From assembly GCF_029633865.1 (NCBI RefSeq), contig NC_079213.1, positions 98,249,845 to 98,313,844 of the forward strand: DNA of 64,000 bases, in the 5' to 3' direction. This stretch comes from Lampris incognitus (Eukaryota; Chordata; Actinopteri; Lampriformes; Lampridae). The notes beneath the pieces are model-generated. The model had not been told where the DNA came from, did no database searches, and worked only from the letters and a program-made list of their open reading frames with translations. Made by a program: the position numbers and the translations under genes. Position 1 is the first letter of the stretch, and the number at the start of each line of letters is the position of its first letter. Below, in pieces: positions 1 through 13,434 of the stretch.

Positions 1-1629
1 GAGAAAACGTACGGGGATTTCAATAATGGCAGGAAGGCGTTTTGAAAAAAATTATGACGTTTTCACTGAGGGTTTCCCCAAGCATAATTACACCACCGGT
101 CTCCCGCATGAAAGCTCATTTATCCAGCCTGTGTCGCTTTGCAAGGGATGTCGCAGGTAATATGTGCTACCCTTACTGTGGTTTCCCCGTGTCGAGATGT
201 CGCTCTCTGCAGCGATGTGAAGACTGTTCACTTTAAGTGACATTTTCACCTCGCTGTAATGCGTGGTGCTTCTGGCAGAAACCTGATGTGAGAAGTCTCT
301 GAGGGGGGGACTGGAAGCTTAGTGTCCGGTGAAGATGGTTGGCTTTCTTGGAGAAACAGTTGACCACGATTGCACCCTCTTTCCAGGCCACCTATTTCCA
401 CAAAGTGAGTCAAAAGACAGATTCTGATTGGCCGCCACATCATATGAAACAATTACCAGTGGGTTTCTGCTGGCTCTGAGTCCCAGGGAGAGACGGTGAA
501 TGTCTCGTTCAGGCCTTTGGTTGAAAAAGTTGGTAACCTCCAGTGTGTGTGCGTGTGTGTGTATGTGTGTGTGGGGCGGGGGCAGGGGGGGGGTTATCTG
601 GTCATCCGTCACTCGGAGCAGAGCACCGGCTGTCACATTTGTCAGAAGTCTTGTTTGCACGGAGCGGTGACATCACTCCCTCTGTGAAATCAACACACCA
701 GTCCCCAAGGGGGTAGAGCCGAGGGTCGCCAAAGGTTGTGACCTTCCCACTGCCCCCTTTTGGGCTTCCCAAGAGCCCCGGAGATCCATCTGCACACCAG
801 GGCAGCCCGGCCTGGGAACTGGAATCCTGCCAAATAAACAGCCAGTTAAGTCAGCCTGAAAGAGTCAGGGAAAACCAGACAAACTAATAGCTGGCGCACA
901 CAGACACGTAAGCCACACAAGTGTGTGACCACACTGGCGCACTTGTACGCAAACTCGGGACCACGTACACACGCTCAGTCACAAACACAGACACACACAC
1001 ATGTATACGTGGGGATTCCCTGGCCCCTTTATACCTCGGCCATCCAGAAAGGGAGAGCCCTGGGCTCTGCGGCCCAGCCAGCCATGTTTGTGTACCCTGC
1101 CTTGCACTGTGGGTTGTGTGACTGCAACTAACGCCGTGTGTGACGTTGGGGGTTACTTGGCCAGTATTATGGGAGCCAAGAGAGTGGGGGATATGTTACG
1201 CACACAGCTACACACACACATACACATACACACACACACTGAAAATGGGACCATGGCAGGTCTTAGCCATCTTTCCCATTGAGACAGATGACAATACAAA
1301 CATAATCTTGCCATTGTCTACTTGCAGTCTGTTTGAACTGGTTTTGTTAATGGCTCAGTCTGTGGGGTTGTGTCATGTATAATCAGTAGACAATAAACGA
1401 ATGTCTACCCACGTGGGTAAAATGGTTGCTCACATTTGATATTACCATCCAGATATTGCATAAAGACCCCCTTACAATGTTTGGTGCAAGATTCATATCT
1501 TTCCGTGGGCAGCATGACTACATGTGCCAGCGCATACACAATGGGATAGTGTGGGCCATTCCCACACTGGACTATCCTCTTATTCTGCCATAAACAATGC
1601 ACAGTAGAGACAGTATCTACCGCCTTCCT
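1..1629. other. non-genic flank, no gene recognised
   Basis: I see no exon with convincing homology or splice context here. There are short GT/CA-rich patches near 543-572, 975-1000 and 1200-1240. All open frames are short and of low complexity. This is probably intergenic sequence upstream of rgl1. Confidence 0.6.
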
Positions 1630-1990
1630 TGCATTGTCCTACGCAGGGACCATGTGGCTGCAGCTCCCAGGGTTGCCAGGTGCCGCGGTGTTGGGCCGGA
1701 ACATCCGGTCTGGTTTGTGGGGTCGGCGGGACAAAACGTCTGGCCTTTGACCACTGTTTGTCAGAGCTGGGCCAGAACCAAGCCATAGCAATGCCGCATG
1801 TGCCACATATTTGCCAAAGGTGGCCCATATTTGTTTTGTGATATTTGGGCCATATTCACCATTTACCACACAAGCCACTTCAGGGTCACATCCATTTTGT
1901 CAGGGCCAGAAGAAGGACATCAGTGCCGCATCATTGCCTGAAGTGGCCCACATCTGGATGCTATCTGGGAGTGGGGTAATTGGCAAAGTA
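1630..1990. repeat. degenerate TGGCCCA-type interspersed repeat
   Basis: Variants of TGGCCCA, TTTGGGCCA, GTGGCCCACATCTGG and CAGGGCCAGA recur through this stretch with irregular spacing. That style is common inside non-autonomous fish transposons. I cannot define termini or a target-site duplication. It ends in a poly-G run and an A-rich stretch near 2005-2040. Assignment to a family is a guess. Confidence 0.4.
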
Positions 1991-2169
1991 CAATTTGGGA
2001 GAAAGCGGGGGGGGGGGGTTAAACAACAAAAAAACAAACAAACCCGGAGTTCAATATCAAGCCACAACACTACCACAGTAACCTTACTGACTGAATATCA
2101 AACGTAGCTGCTTAGACAGGGCAACTTTTATTTGCTCTTTTTTCCAGAGCTATGGTCACATTCTGTAAG

Positions 2170-2260
2170 AACGTGTCTTTATGCGTGCTCAATAATCCAA
2201 GAAAATCAAAGAATGTTGAATCAGCTGATCAGTTGAATCAGCTGATTCAACATTCTTTGA
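2170..2260. mobile_element. tiny foldback MITE with perfect 25-bp arms
   Basis: Arms 2204-2228 and 2238-2262 are perfect inverted repeats (25/25) around a 9-nt loop. The block is bracketed by a 9-bp direct repeat TTCTGTAAG at 2161-2169 and 2261-2269, which looks like a target-site duplication. The left side also carries GTGCTCAATAATCCA, nearly the same as the outer edge of the larger foldback at 48845-49150. This may therefore be an internally deleted relative of that family. Because the right arm overlaps the direct repeat by two bases, the exact ends are uncertain. Confidence 0.55.
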
Positions 2261-2419
2261 TTCTGTAAGGAAGTTTCTCCGTGGTTATTTATCTCTTAGG
2301 AGACACAATATTATTATCAGACCTATTCAGTCGTGTTTGATAATAGATTTCAATGCTGGCTGACCATCAAACGTCTGACCCCTCCCCCTCCCCCAAACGT
2401 CTGACCCCCCCTTGACGCT

Positions 2420-2913
2420 ATTTGAGACCTGGCTTACGCACGAGGGCCGCCGTTCGTCGTATCACCGCGCGCGCTTCCCTGCCCCCCGGTTTAAACGGCG
2501 CTGTCTCTCTCGTGATGCAGTCCTCATTTCACCGGTGCCGCCGTCGGCCCGATAAGAAACTGAACGAGAAGAAAAGGGAGGAGGAGCAGGAGCAGGAGGA
2601 GTTGTAGTGAGCGCCGTGGGAGGAGCTTGGCCATTCAACAACACAGAGCCGGGGAAGGGAGGAAGAGGGGTGAGCAGAAAGGAGGAGGAGGCAGTTTCGG
2701 AGTTCGGAGACCGGAGACAACAGACGGGTGAAGTCTCTGACGGATTGGACGCGTGTGTGTTCGTGTGTGTTTGTATGTGTGTATGCGTGTGTGTACGTGT
2801 GTGTGTGGTGACAAAGAAAGAAGAAGAGATTTACTCCGGAGCGCGGGACTAAAAAAAAAAACGTTTTATCTCCTTGGCGGACTTAAACCCGGTTCTGATG
2901 CGGTCCCCGGACC
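2420..2913 (+). promoter_or_regulatory. rgl1: rgl1 promoter / 5' UTR, CpG-dense
   Basis: CpG density rises sharply from about 2420, with runs such as CACCGCGCGCGCTTCC near 2462 and GGTGCCGCCGTCGG near 2533. It stays high up to the first coding exon, which fits a CpG-island promoter and 5' leader. No TATA box stands out. The leader contains purine-rich GGAGGAGGAG tracts and a GT repeat at 2752-2806. The transcription start cannot be placed from sequence alone. Confidence 0.5.
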
Positions 2914-2931
2914 ATGAGAGAAACGCTGACC

Positions 2932-4494
2932 ATGAAATTCGCCTGGAAAACTAAGATGGTAAAGAAAATAAATACACTTTCCGCCGCTTTCCATCCCTGA
3001 AGCACTGTTGTTGATTCTGTGGTTTGAAGTCAGCTTGAGCGAGAGAGAGAACGGGGGGGGGGGGGGGTCTTATTATTAGGCCAGGGAAAGTAGCGGCTAA
3101 AACGAAGAGGAGGATGGGGGGGGGCTACTTTGACCATTGGTGGGCTCTTTTTTTTTTAGTATTATTGTTGTTGTTGTTTTGCTCCGTCCGTGCTGGGCTT
3201 TAATCCCCTCACAGCCCACTTTGCTGACGTTTAACGGTTTGCATATAAACTGTGGTGGAGACACAGGGCAACCCTAACTCCGTGAGAATATGACCCAGAC
3301 CCGTTAGGGTTTTTTTTTCCTTCTTCTTCTTTTCCTTCTCCTGTCTGTGGAAATGAAAACTTTAGCCTGGGAGTGAGAAAAGAGAGAACAATTGGAGAAA
3401 CCCAGAGGCGGTCTCTCTGCTCGGGTCCCAGCTGCGTCCAGGCGAGAGAAAAAAAAACGCACAAAAGCCAACAGACCAGAGCCAGGGCTTTAACACTGTT
3501 TTCATTATCTCCAGTGCATTGTTTCACTCCAAACTGATAAACACTAACGCTCCGATGGGTTGTTGGGGTTTGGGTGGGTGGGTGTATAGGAGACCATTAA
3601 GTACTATTTGAGTGAGACCATATTGTTCCCCCCCCTTTTTTTTAACCTCCGTGTGCCCTTTTCTAACTCTGTGAGCGTCTCTCAGATGGACTCTAGCAGT
3701 CCAGTCTCAAAGTGCGGAGTGTAAACAACTCATCTCCTGTTTACATCCATCTGGGGTAATTTGATAGAGCCTGCCATGCATGCACGATGTTAACTCGATG
3801 TCATTTTCACACAAGGCCGTAGTCTTACCAGATTTCCATGGATCTGTATCGCATATCAAGTCATGATAGCTTTACCTTGGGCCTAGGAAATGTTACGATG
3901 ATGGGGGGAAAAACTGTTCTGAAACCTCTTTGCCGCTTTCCCATGTCGACGCCTCTTGATTCACCACAAACTCCAAACATGGTACACAAAGCAACCAGAG
4001 CTTTTAAAACCCTGTTCTGAAAAACACTTTTCTCTCTCTGCCTGACAAAAAGCAGGCTCTGTGTGCAGACTGTGAACTCAGCAGCCCAGGCTGGCAGACA
4101 GAGAGACCTCCTGCTATTGTTTTGGGAGTGTGGACTGCGTGACTCATGGACTGATGTATTTATCTGTCTCTGGGCCAGCCACCGGCAGCCAGAGAGAGAG
4201 GTAGAGAGAGAGAGAGAAAGGGGGGGGGGGCAAAGAGAAAGGCTGTCAAACAGATTTGCTGACAGAGAGGCAGGTAGGTGCTACAGAGTGGGAAATGGTC
4301 AAGCAGGCAGTCAGGAAGACAGAGGGACAGACAGAAAAATGTGTAGGTAAAGAAACGGGCACAGAAGATGGCGAGAAAGGCAGTACTGTACAGGAAACAG
4401 ATGGAAAATACAGACACATTGGCTCATTTTATCTGTCCGAGTACATTTTGACTTCTGTCTTTCCTCGCTTTCTGGTTAGGGCCCACCAATTCAG

Positions 4495-4573
<79 letters not shown>

Positions 4574-7500
4574 TTCTCTGCCATGCTTGTGCTTGTTTGC
4601 AGCTGTGACTAGGGCGGATCGCTCACGTTCTTCACAAGGTGTTGGGTTCGAATCTAGACAACTCTTTATTCCAGCCCTGGTCATGCGTGAGTGCCATTGA
4701 CTGCTCGGGCCCGCCCGCGAGCCTGTTAACGGCTGGCTCTGACCCATGACCCCCAGCTGACATCCCTTCTGTTTGAGGAGAGAGAAAGTGGACTTTGCCA
4801 TTGAGCTGTTTAAATGGGCAAAGTGGGGACAAGTGAGAGTGATCTTGGCTGCTGCCTGTGTGGACTTGGCTGGGATATGTATTGTGTTTTGACTTGGCCA
4901 TGCTCTGCGAGTGTGCGTGCATGCGTGCGTGGGTGCGTGCATGCGTGCTTGTGTGGGTGTGTATTTGTGTAGTTTTACATGGTGTGGACTTGGCTGTGGT
5001 CTTTTTGATCTCCAGAGCCTCTTTTCACAGAATTGTAATGGTCTCCATTCTGTTGTCACAGTGTTTTGTGCATCCCTGGCTGCTCTGCTCCCTGACTGAG
5101 CAGAATTTAAACTTTCTGCCACTAAATCTCCTCCTTCTTTGTTAAAGCACTCGGCAGTTTCTCAGCACTCGCGTCATGTGAGACAGCAGCGCATGTGTAT
5201 GTGCAAGCCTGTAAGATGTACACAAACATTTGCAGTTTTATCATATGCCGCGTAAGCGTGCTCATGGCGAAGCATCCTTTTTCTCTTGCTTTGCATAAAG
5301 CCACTGATTTGGTATGAATGTTTCTTGGCTTGTGTCGAGTGAGCTACAACGGGTATCGGGTGGACAGACAAACAGACAGGCTAAAACACGGCCTGAAGGT
5401 ATTCAGCAGGCCTCAGTTGATTTTTTTTTGTTTGTTAGTGTTTGTTTGAGTGCTCTGCTTCCAACCCTCAACTCCAGCTCTGACCTCAGCTCAGCAAGAA
5501 AGAGAGAGAGACAGACGGTAAGAAAGGGAGGGAGAGACACTGTAAAGAGAAAGGAAATCTGGGAAAGAGGAGGCAGACAGCGAGAGAGAGAGACAGTAAG
5601 AAAGACAGAGAGACAGACAGTTAGAAAGAGAGAAACAGACAGACAGTAAGAAAGCGAGAAAGAGACACTAAAGAGAAAGGGAAACTGGGAATGAGGAGAC
5701 AGACAGTTGAGAAAGAGAGATAGAAAGAAAGAAAGGGAATGACGTTAAAGAGAAAGGGAAACTGGGAACGAGGAGCCAGACAGTTGAGAAAGAGAGACAG
5801 ACCGTAAGAAAGAGAGGGAGAGGCACTGTAAAGAGAAAGGGAAATGGAAAGAGAAGGAGACAGACAGCAAGAGAGAGAGAAAAATAGTAAGAAAGAAAGG
5901 GGGTGACACTAAAGAGAAAGGGAAACTGGGAAAGAGGAGGGGAGGGAGGAAAAGACAGAGAGAGGGCGAGAGAGCGGTAGGGAGACCAGGAGAGAGGCAT
6001 GGCTAGTTGTTGGAGTGGGGGTTGGGGAGGCAGTCGTTACTCCTTTACTCCACTCCAGTCTCCTCTCCCCTGCTTGGGAAAGTGAGTGAGTGTCTGTATA
6101 TGTGCTTGTGTGTGTCTGTGTGTGTTTGTGCATCATCCCTGTTGCTCGTCTTCCTGCTTATGGAAAAGTCTCATCAAAACCTCTTTTTTTCCCCTCTTTT
6201 ACTCATTCTGTTATCTTGACTTTGTTGTAACAGTTAACTGTTGGTTACCATTATGTGGTTGTTTGTTACATCACCATCTCTGTTGGAGGTGGCAGGAGAT
6301 TTAGAAATAGGTATTTCTTTTCTTCTCAACTTCCTTGGTGTTCCTAACAGTTTTAATGTTATTGCTCTTGTGCAGAGCTCGGTGCAGGACTGGGGGGAGG
6401 AAGTGGAGGAGGGGGCCATCTACAACGTGACGCTGAAGAGGGTTCAGATCCAGCAGGCGGCCAACAAGGGAGCAAGATGGCTGGGGGTGAGTAGGTCCAT
6501 CTGAGCTCTGATGTTAAAGGGAATGTACGTAGTTTCTCCAAAGAGGAGACAGGCTTCCTACTCGCACCACTACAAAGTCAAGTCAAGTTTGTTTTTATAG
6601 CCATGAATCACAATTTATTCCGAGAGGGCTTTACAATCAAATTACATCCCGTGCAATGTAAACAGCAACCCCTATCCTTAGACCTTCGATTCATATGGGG
6701 GAAAAGCTCCACATAAATCTAATTTACAAATGAGATTAACCGCAGGACCGTTTTGTTTTCTGCACACATTCTTCCTATTGAGAGGTGAAATCAAATAAAT
6801 GGGACATTTCATCTCAAGTGAAGATGTCACTATAGGCGCTTTCAGACCAAACAGTTGTGGGGACTTTTTTGAGAGGAACTACCCACTGGGGGCGGTTCCC
6901 CGAGAACTATGAACCTTCAACGGCTTTTTTTTCTTCCTGTTTTGCATTCGCACTTCCGGGGACGCTGAAGGGACGTAAGCTGGCGATTAGTATACCAACG
7001 GTAAATGAGTATGAATACAAACGTTTATCTCATTCTGCGCACGATACAACAATAGCAACAACAAGATGGAGGACGCCGTGATCAGAGCTGTATGTTTCTC
7101 AATAATTACTGAGTTGCAAAGGAGACACGCTAACGTTAAGAGTTGTTGTGTACACGGCTAACGTTTTTACACGGGTCGTTTAAAAATGGCGGTTGCCGTT
7201 GCTCTATTGGCTCATGTGTTCGACCAGTCAACGTACACTTACTTACGTCCGGACCAATCACAGTAGACTTGTCACTCAAGGTTCCGCTTGTCTTGTGCTG
7301 GGAGGATACCGACCCTGAAGTGGGGAGCTAAAAAAAGTCCCTCAAAACGGCGTCTACGCTCGTTTCCGGTTCCTGCCAGTGCGGACACAATAAAAAAGGG
7401 GGGTAGTCCCTCCAAACAGTTTTTAGAACTATGAAAAAGTTCCTCCGGTCCGAAAGCACCTTCTCTAGGCAACTTTATGTTAACTTGTATACACCAGAGA

Positions 7501-10500
7501 GAGGATAAATAATGTAGGAGTTTTTTCTTCTTCTTCTTCTTCTTCTTCTTCTTCTTCTTCTGCTTTGCCTTGGTACTATCGAGAGTGAACTGCGTTATGT
7601 GCTCTCTGGCTTTACAGAGCAATTTTTGTGGTCAGCGTCGCGCATTAGAGAGCGAAAAACCCTTTACTCTATTGTTTGGAACAGACCGCCGCCTTCAGCT
7701 GTGGGGCGTCTCTGCATCATGCTCCACTGGGGCTGTTGTCTTAACATTTGAGCTGTAATTCTCCCAGTTTAGACAACACCCAGAGCTGGCCACTCAAAAT
7801 CAACAGTTTCACCAGAACTGGGGCTGTTTAGCCAAATCATGTGATTTCCTGACTTTACAAACTGCCAACAAAACTCCTTATTCCCCAGTAATAGCAAACA
7901 TTTTATGAATCACCAGTTTTAGAAACAGGGGTGATTGAAATACTTTTGAGCTGTGCATTTTTCTGACGAGCTCACTAGTCGGTTCTGGTACTTGTCTTCT
8001 GTCTGTTGTGACTTCATTTATATATTATAACAAAAAACACTGCATCAGCATGACTCAGAATAACAACTGGCCACAAGTAGGGCTCACTGTCTTGTGCTTG
8101 TGTCCTGTACTATTGGTCTGTAAAGCACTTCAAGAATCCAGTTGAATTTAGTCTATTTCCATATTTACATGCATAAGAAAACAATAATTTTGGATACAAG
8201 AAGAGGTTTATAAAACACAGATGAGCCTTGCCTTTCCTATGAGGAAAATGTGGATATTGTTTGCTTGTTTGGAGAAAACATCTCCGTTGTTTTCTCCGTG
8301 TGGCTAACTTGGGGGGGGGGGTGAGATTGGATCAATTATGGAAGAGAGAGAAAGCAGAAAAAAAGTCCTCTGCATCTTTCTTGGACTTGTTTTACCCTGA
8401 CTGCAATGGTTCTAGTGCAGTTTGCAAACTGTTTTCCTTGTATCAGTGCTAAAAAAAAAAGAAAAGTGGCAGGATGTTAGCAGTCAGTGCACAATCAATA
8501 CTACTGTGGACCTACATTTGTTCATTGTTGTGTGTGTGTGCATGTGCGTGTGTGTGTGTCTGCTGTGCGGTAGCCAGTCTATTTGGTAATGAAATCAGCA
8601 CAGATCTAATGTAGTGAATTCTTAGATACCAGTGGTTGGGCTAACTCGTGTTTCGCCCATTTGCGTATGCACATAGCACTGTACAGTAGGTCATTGCTTT
8701 AGTGATCGGTGAAGTCAGCGTATTCCTTGTGTGCGCCACATTGTTATCAGAAGAGTGGCGGTGGGAGAACTTGGCTAGGCTGTCCTCCTTTCTGTCTGTC
8801 TCAGCCAGTGGAGGGACGGGGTGGAGGAGGGGCACGCTGTGATTAAAAGCAGATTGGAGCGTTTCCTGTTGTAGTGTGCTAACGGCACCAGGCTCTCTCT
8901 TTCGCTGCCTTTCTCTCCCTGTCTCTGCCCCCTCTTTTTTACTTTCCTGCTCAGTTTTTGTCCCCACTTGTTCACTCTGTAGATACAATAGTCGGACACA
9001 TCTGCTTGAATAGGGAAAAAATACAGGACACTTTTTTCTCCCACCCTGCATTTGCTCCTTCTGTTCTCCTCATTTCTTCTATTCTCTTCTTTGTCTGTGC
9101 TAAACTTATACTCAAACTGTCCACACTTCACTCCCTTTGTCAAGATGACTTGAAATTCTTACTATGGGGGGGTTGATTGACAACACAACACGGGGTCACC
9201 TCACAGTTCAGTACAGTACAGACTGAATTGTCTGATGCACAACATGTACACAGTCACAATGTATATAAAGCCTTTGGAAATACGAGTCCTGCTACTACCT
9301 TACATTTTAGTACATATTTACTTTGAATTAGTTCAGCAAAGTCAAAGAAAGCTGGCTGTTTGTGTGTATCCAGGCGGAGGGGGACCGTTTGCCTCCTGGC
9401 CACACGGTGAGCCAACTGGAGACCTGCAAGATCCGGAGTATTCGGGCCGGAACACTGGAGCGCCTGGTGGAGACGTTATTGACGGCATTCGGAGACAATG
9501 ACCTCACGTACACCTCCATCTTCCTCTCCACTTACAGAGCCTTTGCCGGCACACAGACTGTTCTGCGACTGCTGCTGGACAGGTAGGGTTGGAGCGAGGG
9601 TGGTGATATTAGGGTTGTTAGGTATTAGATGCTCCATTCAAGCCTAGAAATGAATGGCACTGTAGCATCTCTTTTGGTTAGCAGCTGCCTGTTTTCATAT
9701 ATGTGGTAGGTGAAATTTGTGTTTTAAGTAATGTAGCTTAATTTGTAGTTGAGTGAGTTGTAGTTTTTAAATATGTTCTCTCCTTCATCTCAACTGCAGG
9801 TATGGAAGTGTAGGAGAAAATGAAGGAGACACAAACAGATGTCAAGGCTCCGAATCCAAAGGAGCCATCAGAAAGTAAGATTATACTGTAGGCTTGTAAA
9901 TGTTTTCTCACCCCTTTTCCCTTTCCTTTACTCTATCATCTCTGCCCATTTCACATGGACACTTAACTCTAGATAACATTTTAGCAGAACTTTCCTCACT
10001 ATAAGTCTGATTCTGTTTCGCCCATCTGTCTTTCCATCAGTGCCAGATTTTTGTTTTTAACTTTGTTCTGCTTTTTCTTGTTCCCTCTCTTTCCCCTTTT
10101 TTTCTCCCCAGTGCGCTGGCCTCTATCCTGCGTGCCTGGCTAGACCAGTGTCCGGAGGACTTCCAGGAGCCCCCAGACTACCCCTGCCTCCACAGGCTGA
10201 TGGACTACCTGCAGAGGGCCTTTCCAGGATCTGAAGCTCTCAAACGGGCACATGGTCTGCTGGAACACCTGCAGAGTCAAGCCAACGTAGACGACACCGA
10301 CAGTAAGCATCTGAACTACAGTCAGACGTAAACATGGATGTGGTATTCACAAAGATGCAATAATCAATTATTATTCACTATTATCTAGAGAATATGTTTT
10401 CATTCTACTACATGTTTGCATGCCTACTGAAAAAGGATGTTGGTAAATTAATTTTCATGCAACCTCACATCCCCCAGCTACTGAAATCATGGTGCGTTAG

Positions 10501-10949
10501 TGTCCCTATAACCTTCAGATATTTTTACTAATATCAGTTTGCAAACACCCCATAGGCTCTAATCATGGTATGATTTTCATGGAGGGTTTTACTCTATTTC
10601 ACACTCTATGAGTTAAGTCTTCCCTCTGCAATAAATTTTGTTTGTTTTTTTAAATCAGATCAACTCTGTTTGGTTGTTGTCAGGTGGTTTCCATGGTAAC
10701 AGCTCTTTCTGCTTGGGGGAGGAAGAGGAGGTGGAAATTGAGGTTCAGGAGGACTTCTTGTCATTTCAGGCTGACTTGGTAGCCGAGCAACTGACTTATA
10801 TGGATGCGGTAAGAGGGGAAGAAGAAGAATTTAGTTGGGGGGGGGTATAAAACAGATGTAGAAATATTGGTCAGGACTGAAGCTGCGCTGCACACATTAG
10901 TGGTTAGTTAGATCACCAGGCGCATCACTACGTCTGGTTGGCTGACATA

Positions 10950-10988
<39 letters not shown>

Positions 10989-11426
10989 GTGATAATTTGC
11001 TAACTTCCCGGTAAATTGCTTCGAATAAAAGCATCTGCTAAATGAAAAAAAATTAAATGGTTTAATGCAAAAATGCAATGGAAGAAATGTCGACCATTCC
11101 AGGGCTTAGTATTTCTACATTTTTTACGTGATGGTTTCCTCAGTGCTCTTACCCTAATAGCCATCCCTTCTTGTGTTCAGCTGCTGTTTAAGAAGGTGGT
11201 ACCTCACCACTGCCTGGGCTCAATCTGGTCTCAGAGGGATAAGAAGCATAACAAGCACAGCGCCCCCACTATCCGCGCTACCATTACGCAGTTTAACGCT
11301 GTGGCAGCCTGCGTGGTCAGCACGGTGCTGAGACACAGGCAGATCAGACCGCACCTCAGAGCACGGGTCATCCAGCGCTGGATAGACATTGCTCAGGTAG
11401 ACAGCCACACATATACATTTACACAC

Positions 11427-11464
<38 letters not shown>

Positions 11465-12578
11465 TTGATTCATAAGAAAGTATGAATCACATATGGGCCA
11501 AACGTTTTTGACCATGCGCTCTTTATCCTCATGATCAGGAGTGTCGTATACGTAAGAACTTCTCCTCTCTGCGAGCCATTGTGTCAGCGCTACAGTCCAA
11601 CCCTCTCTATAGACTGAAAAGGGCATGGGCCTGCGTGCACAAGTAAGTTGTTTTTTTTTACATCAAAAACATGCAGATACTTGTGGTAGGTCTTAACAAA
11701 GTCTTTTGGTAGGTTTTGGAAGGATCACTTGGACATCTCGTTTTCACTTTTTCCTCATCATCAGTTTCCAGTGTCTAATCATATCTGTGATTGATGCAGA
11801 GATAGCATGCAGACGTTTGAGGAGCTGTCGGACATCTTCTCAGACCACAACAACTACCTGACCAGCAGAGAGCTGCTCATGAGGGTGAGCTCTAACTCTG
11901 TGACCTCACTGTAATATTTCACACCTTATCCTTATTTCACATGAATATGGGTGTACTCCCCCCAGACATAGTATCATTTCAGTGTTATAAAGCCATTTAA
12001 GTATCATAAAATGTTATAGACGGTATAAGTTATGCGCGTGTTTCCGCTGTTCAGTCTACAAGTCCAGTCCGGCCCTCCAATTAAAATCCAGTTCAATCTT
12101 CCAGTCTTGTGATTTAATGCATCATCTCCACAGGTGTGGTTGTTAAATTACTGGAAAGATTCATTCATTGATGGGTTATAGTGGCGGGGACCAACATTGG
12201 TGTTTGTTTCCTCTGTAGGAGGGCACTTCAAAGTTTGCCAGTCTGGAGAGTTGTGCCAAAGAGCACCAGAAACGTACCCACAAAAGACTACAGCTGCAGA
12301 AGGAGATGGTAAGACAAAAGCTGGTTTAACAAGATTGCTTAAAAACAAGGTGGCGCAGTGGTTGGCACGGTCACCTCAGCAAGAAAGTCCTGGGTTTGAG
12401 CCCCGGGGTAGTCCAACCTTGGGGGGCGTCCCGGGTCATCCTCTTTTTGGAGTTTGCATGTTCTCCCCGTGTCTGCGTGGGTTTCTTCCGGGTGCTCCAG
12501 ATTCCTCCCACAGTCCAAAGACCTGCAGGTCAGGTGTATTGGCCGTTCTAAACTGTCCCTAGGTGTGAATGTGTGTGT

Positions 12579-12625
<47 letters not shown>

Positions 12626-13366
12626 CCCTGCGTGATGGCCTGGCCGCCTGTCCAGGGTGTCTCCCCACCTGCCACCCAATGACTGCTGGGATAGGCTCCA
12701 GCATCCCCGTGACCCTGAGAGCAGGATAAGCAGTTTGGATAATGAATGGATGGATGGCTGCTTGAAAACGGGTCCATCTCAATAAAATTTATATTTTCAT
12801 GGAACTCATTCATCCGCAGTAATGTACTGTCAAGTGAGATGCAGCATCTTTGCCAAAAAAGGCACATTTTTGATGTAAGCCTATGCTTAGCTGTGTATAC
12901 ACAACACGCTATGTGCTCATGTTAAGATCGCACTGTGAATGCTTGGATTGTGCCAAGCTTGCTTTGCCATCTGTACATCATGACAACCACAAAAGGAAAA
13001 AAGTCTCACACTTAGTTGTAGAATAATTTATGTTTTCATTGATGCCTTTTTTTCCAAGTAGTCAAATAATCTATATCAACTTGTCTTTCTCCACAGGGAG
13101 CCATGCAAGGGACAATACCATACCTGGGGACCTTCCTAACAGACCTGACGATGCTAGATACAGCCTTACCTGACCTGGTGGAGGTAAAAATCTCAATTTG
13201 ACACCTACTGAATAAAGTGTGTGTGTGTGGGGGGGGGGGATGCACATGCCAGTGCATACACATGTATGTGTGTTAATGCATGTTTTTCTGACTGAGGGCC
13301 CATCTCTACAAATTTGCGGGACGCCATTAACCTCTAGTAATCGTCAGAAACTGGAGCACAACCTTC

Positions 13367-13434
<68 letters not shown>

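Noticed and set aside
4424-5122. 232-aa minus-strand frame
   Set aside because: A large part is Arg-Glu repeat from the TC tract and the rest has no recognisable domain or splice support.
5314-6000. Open frames on both strands over the purine tract
   Set aside because: Low-complexity Arg/Glu/Lys or Ser/Leu/Phe translations of a minisatellite.
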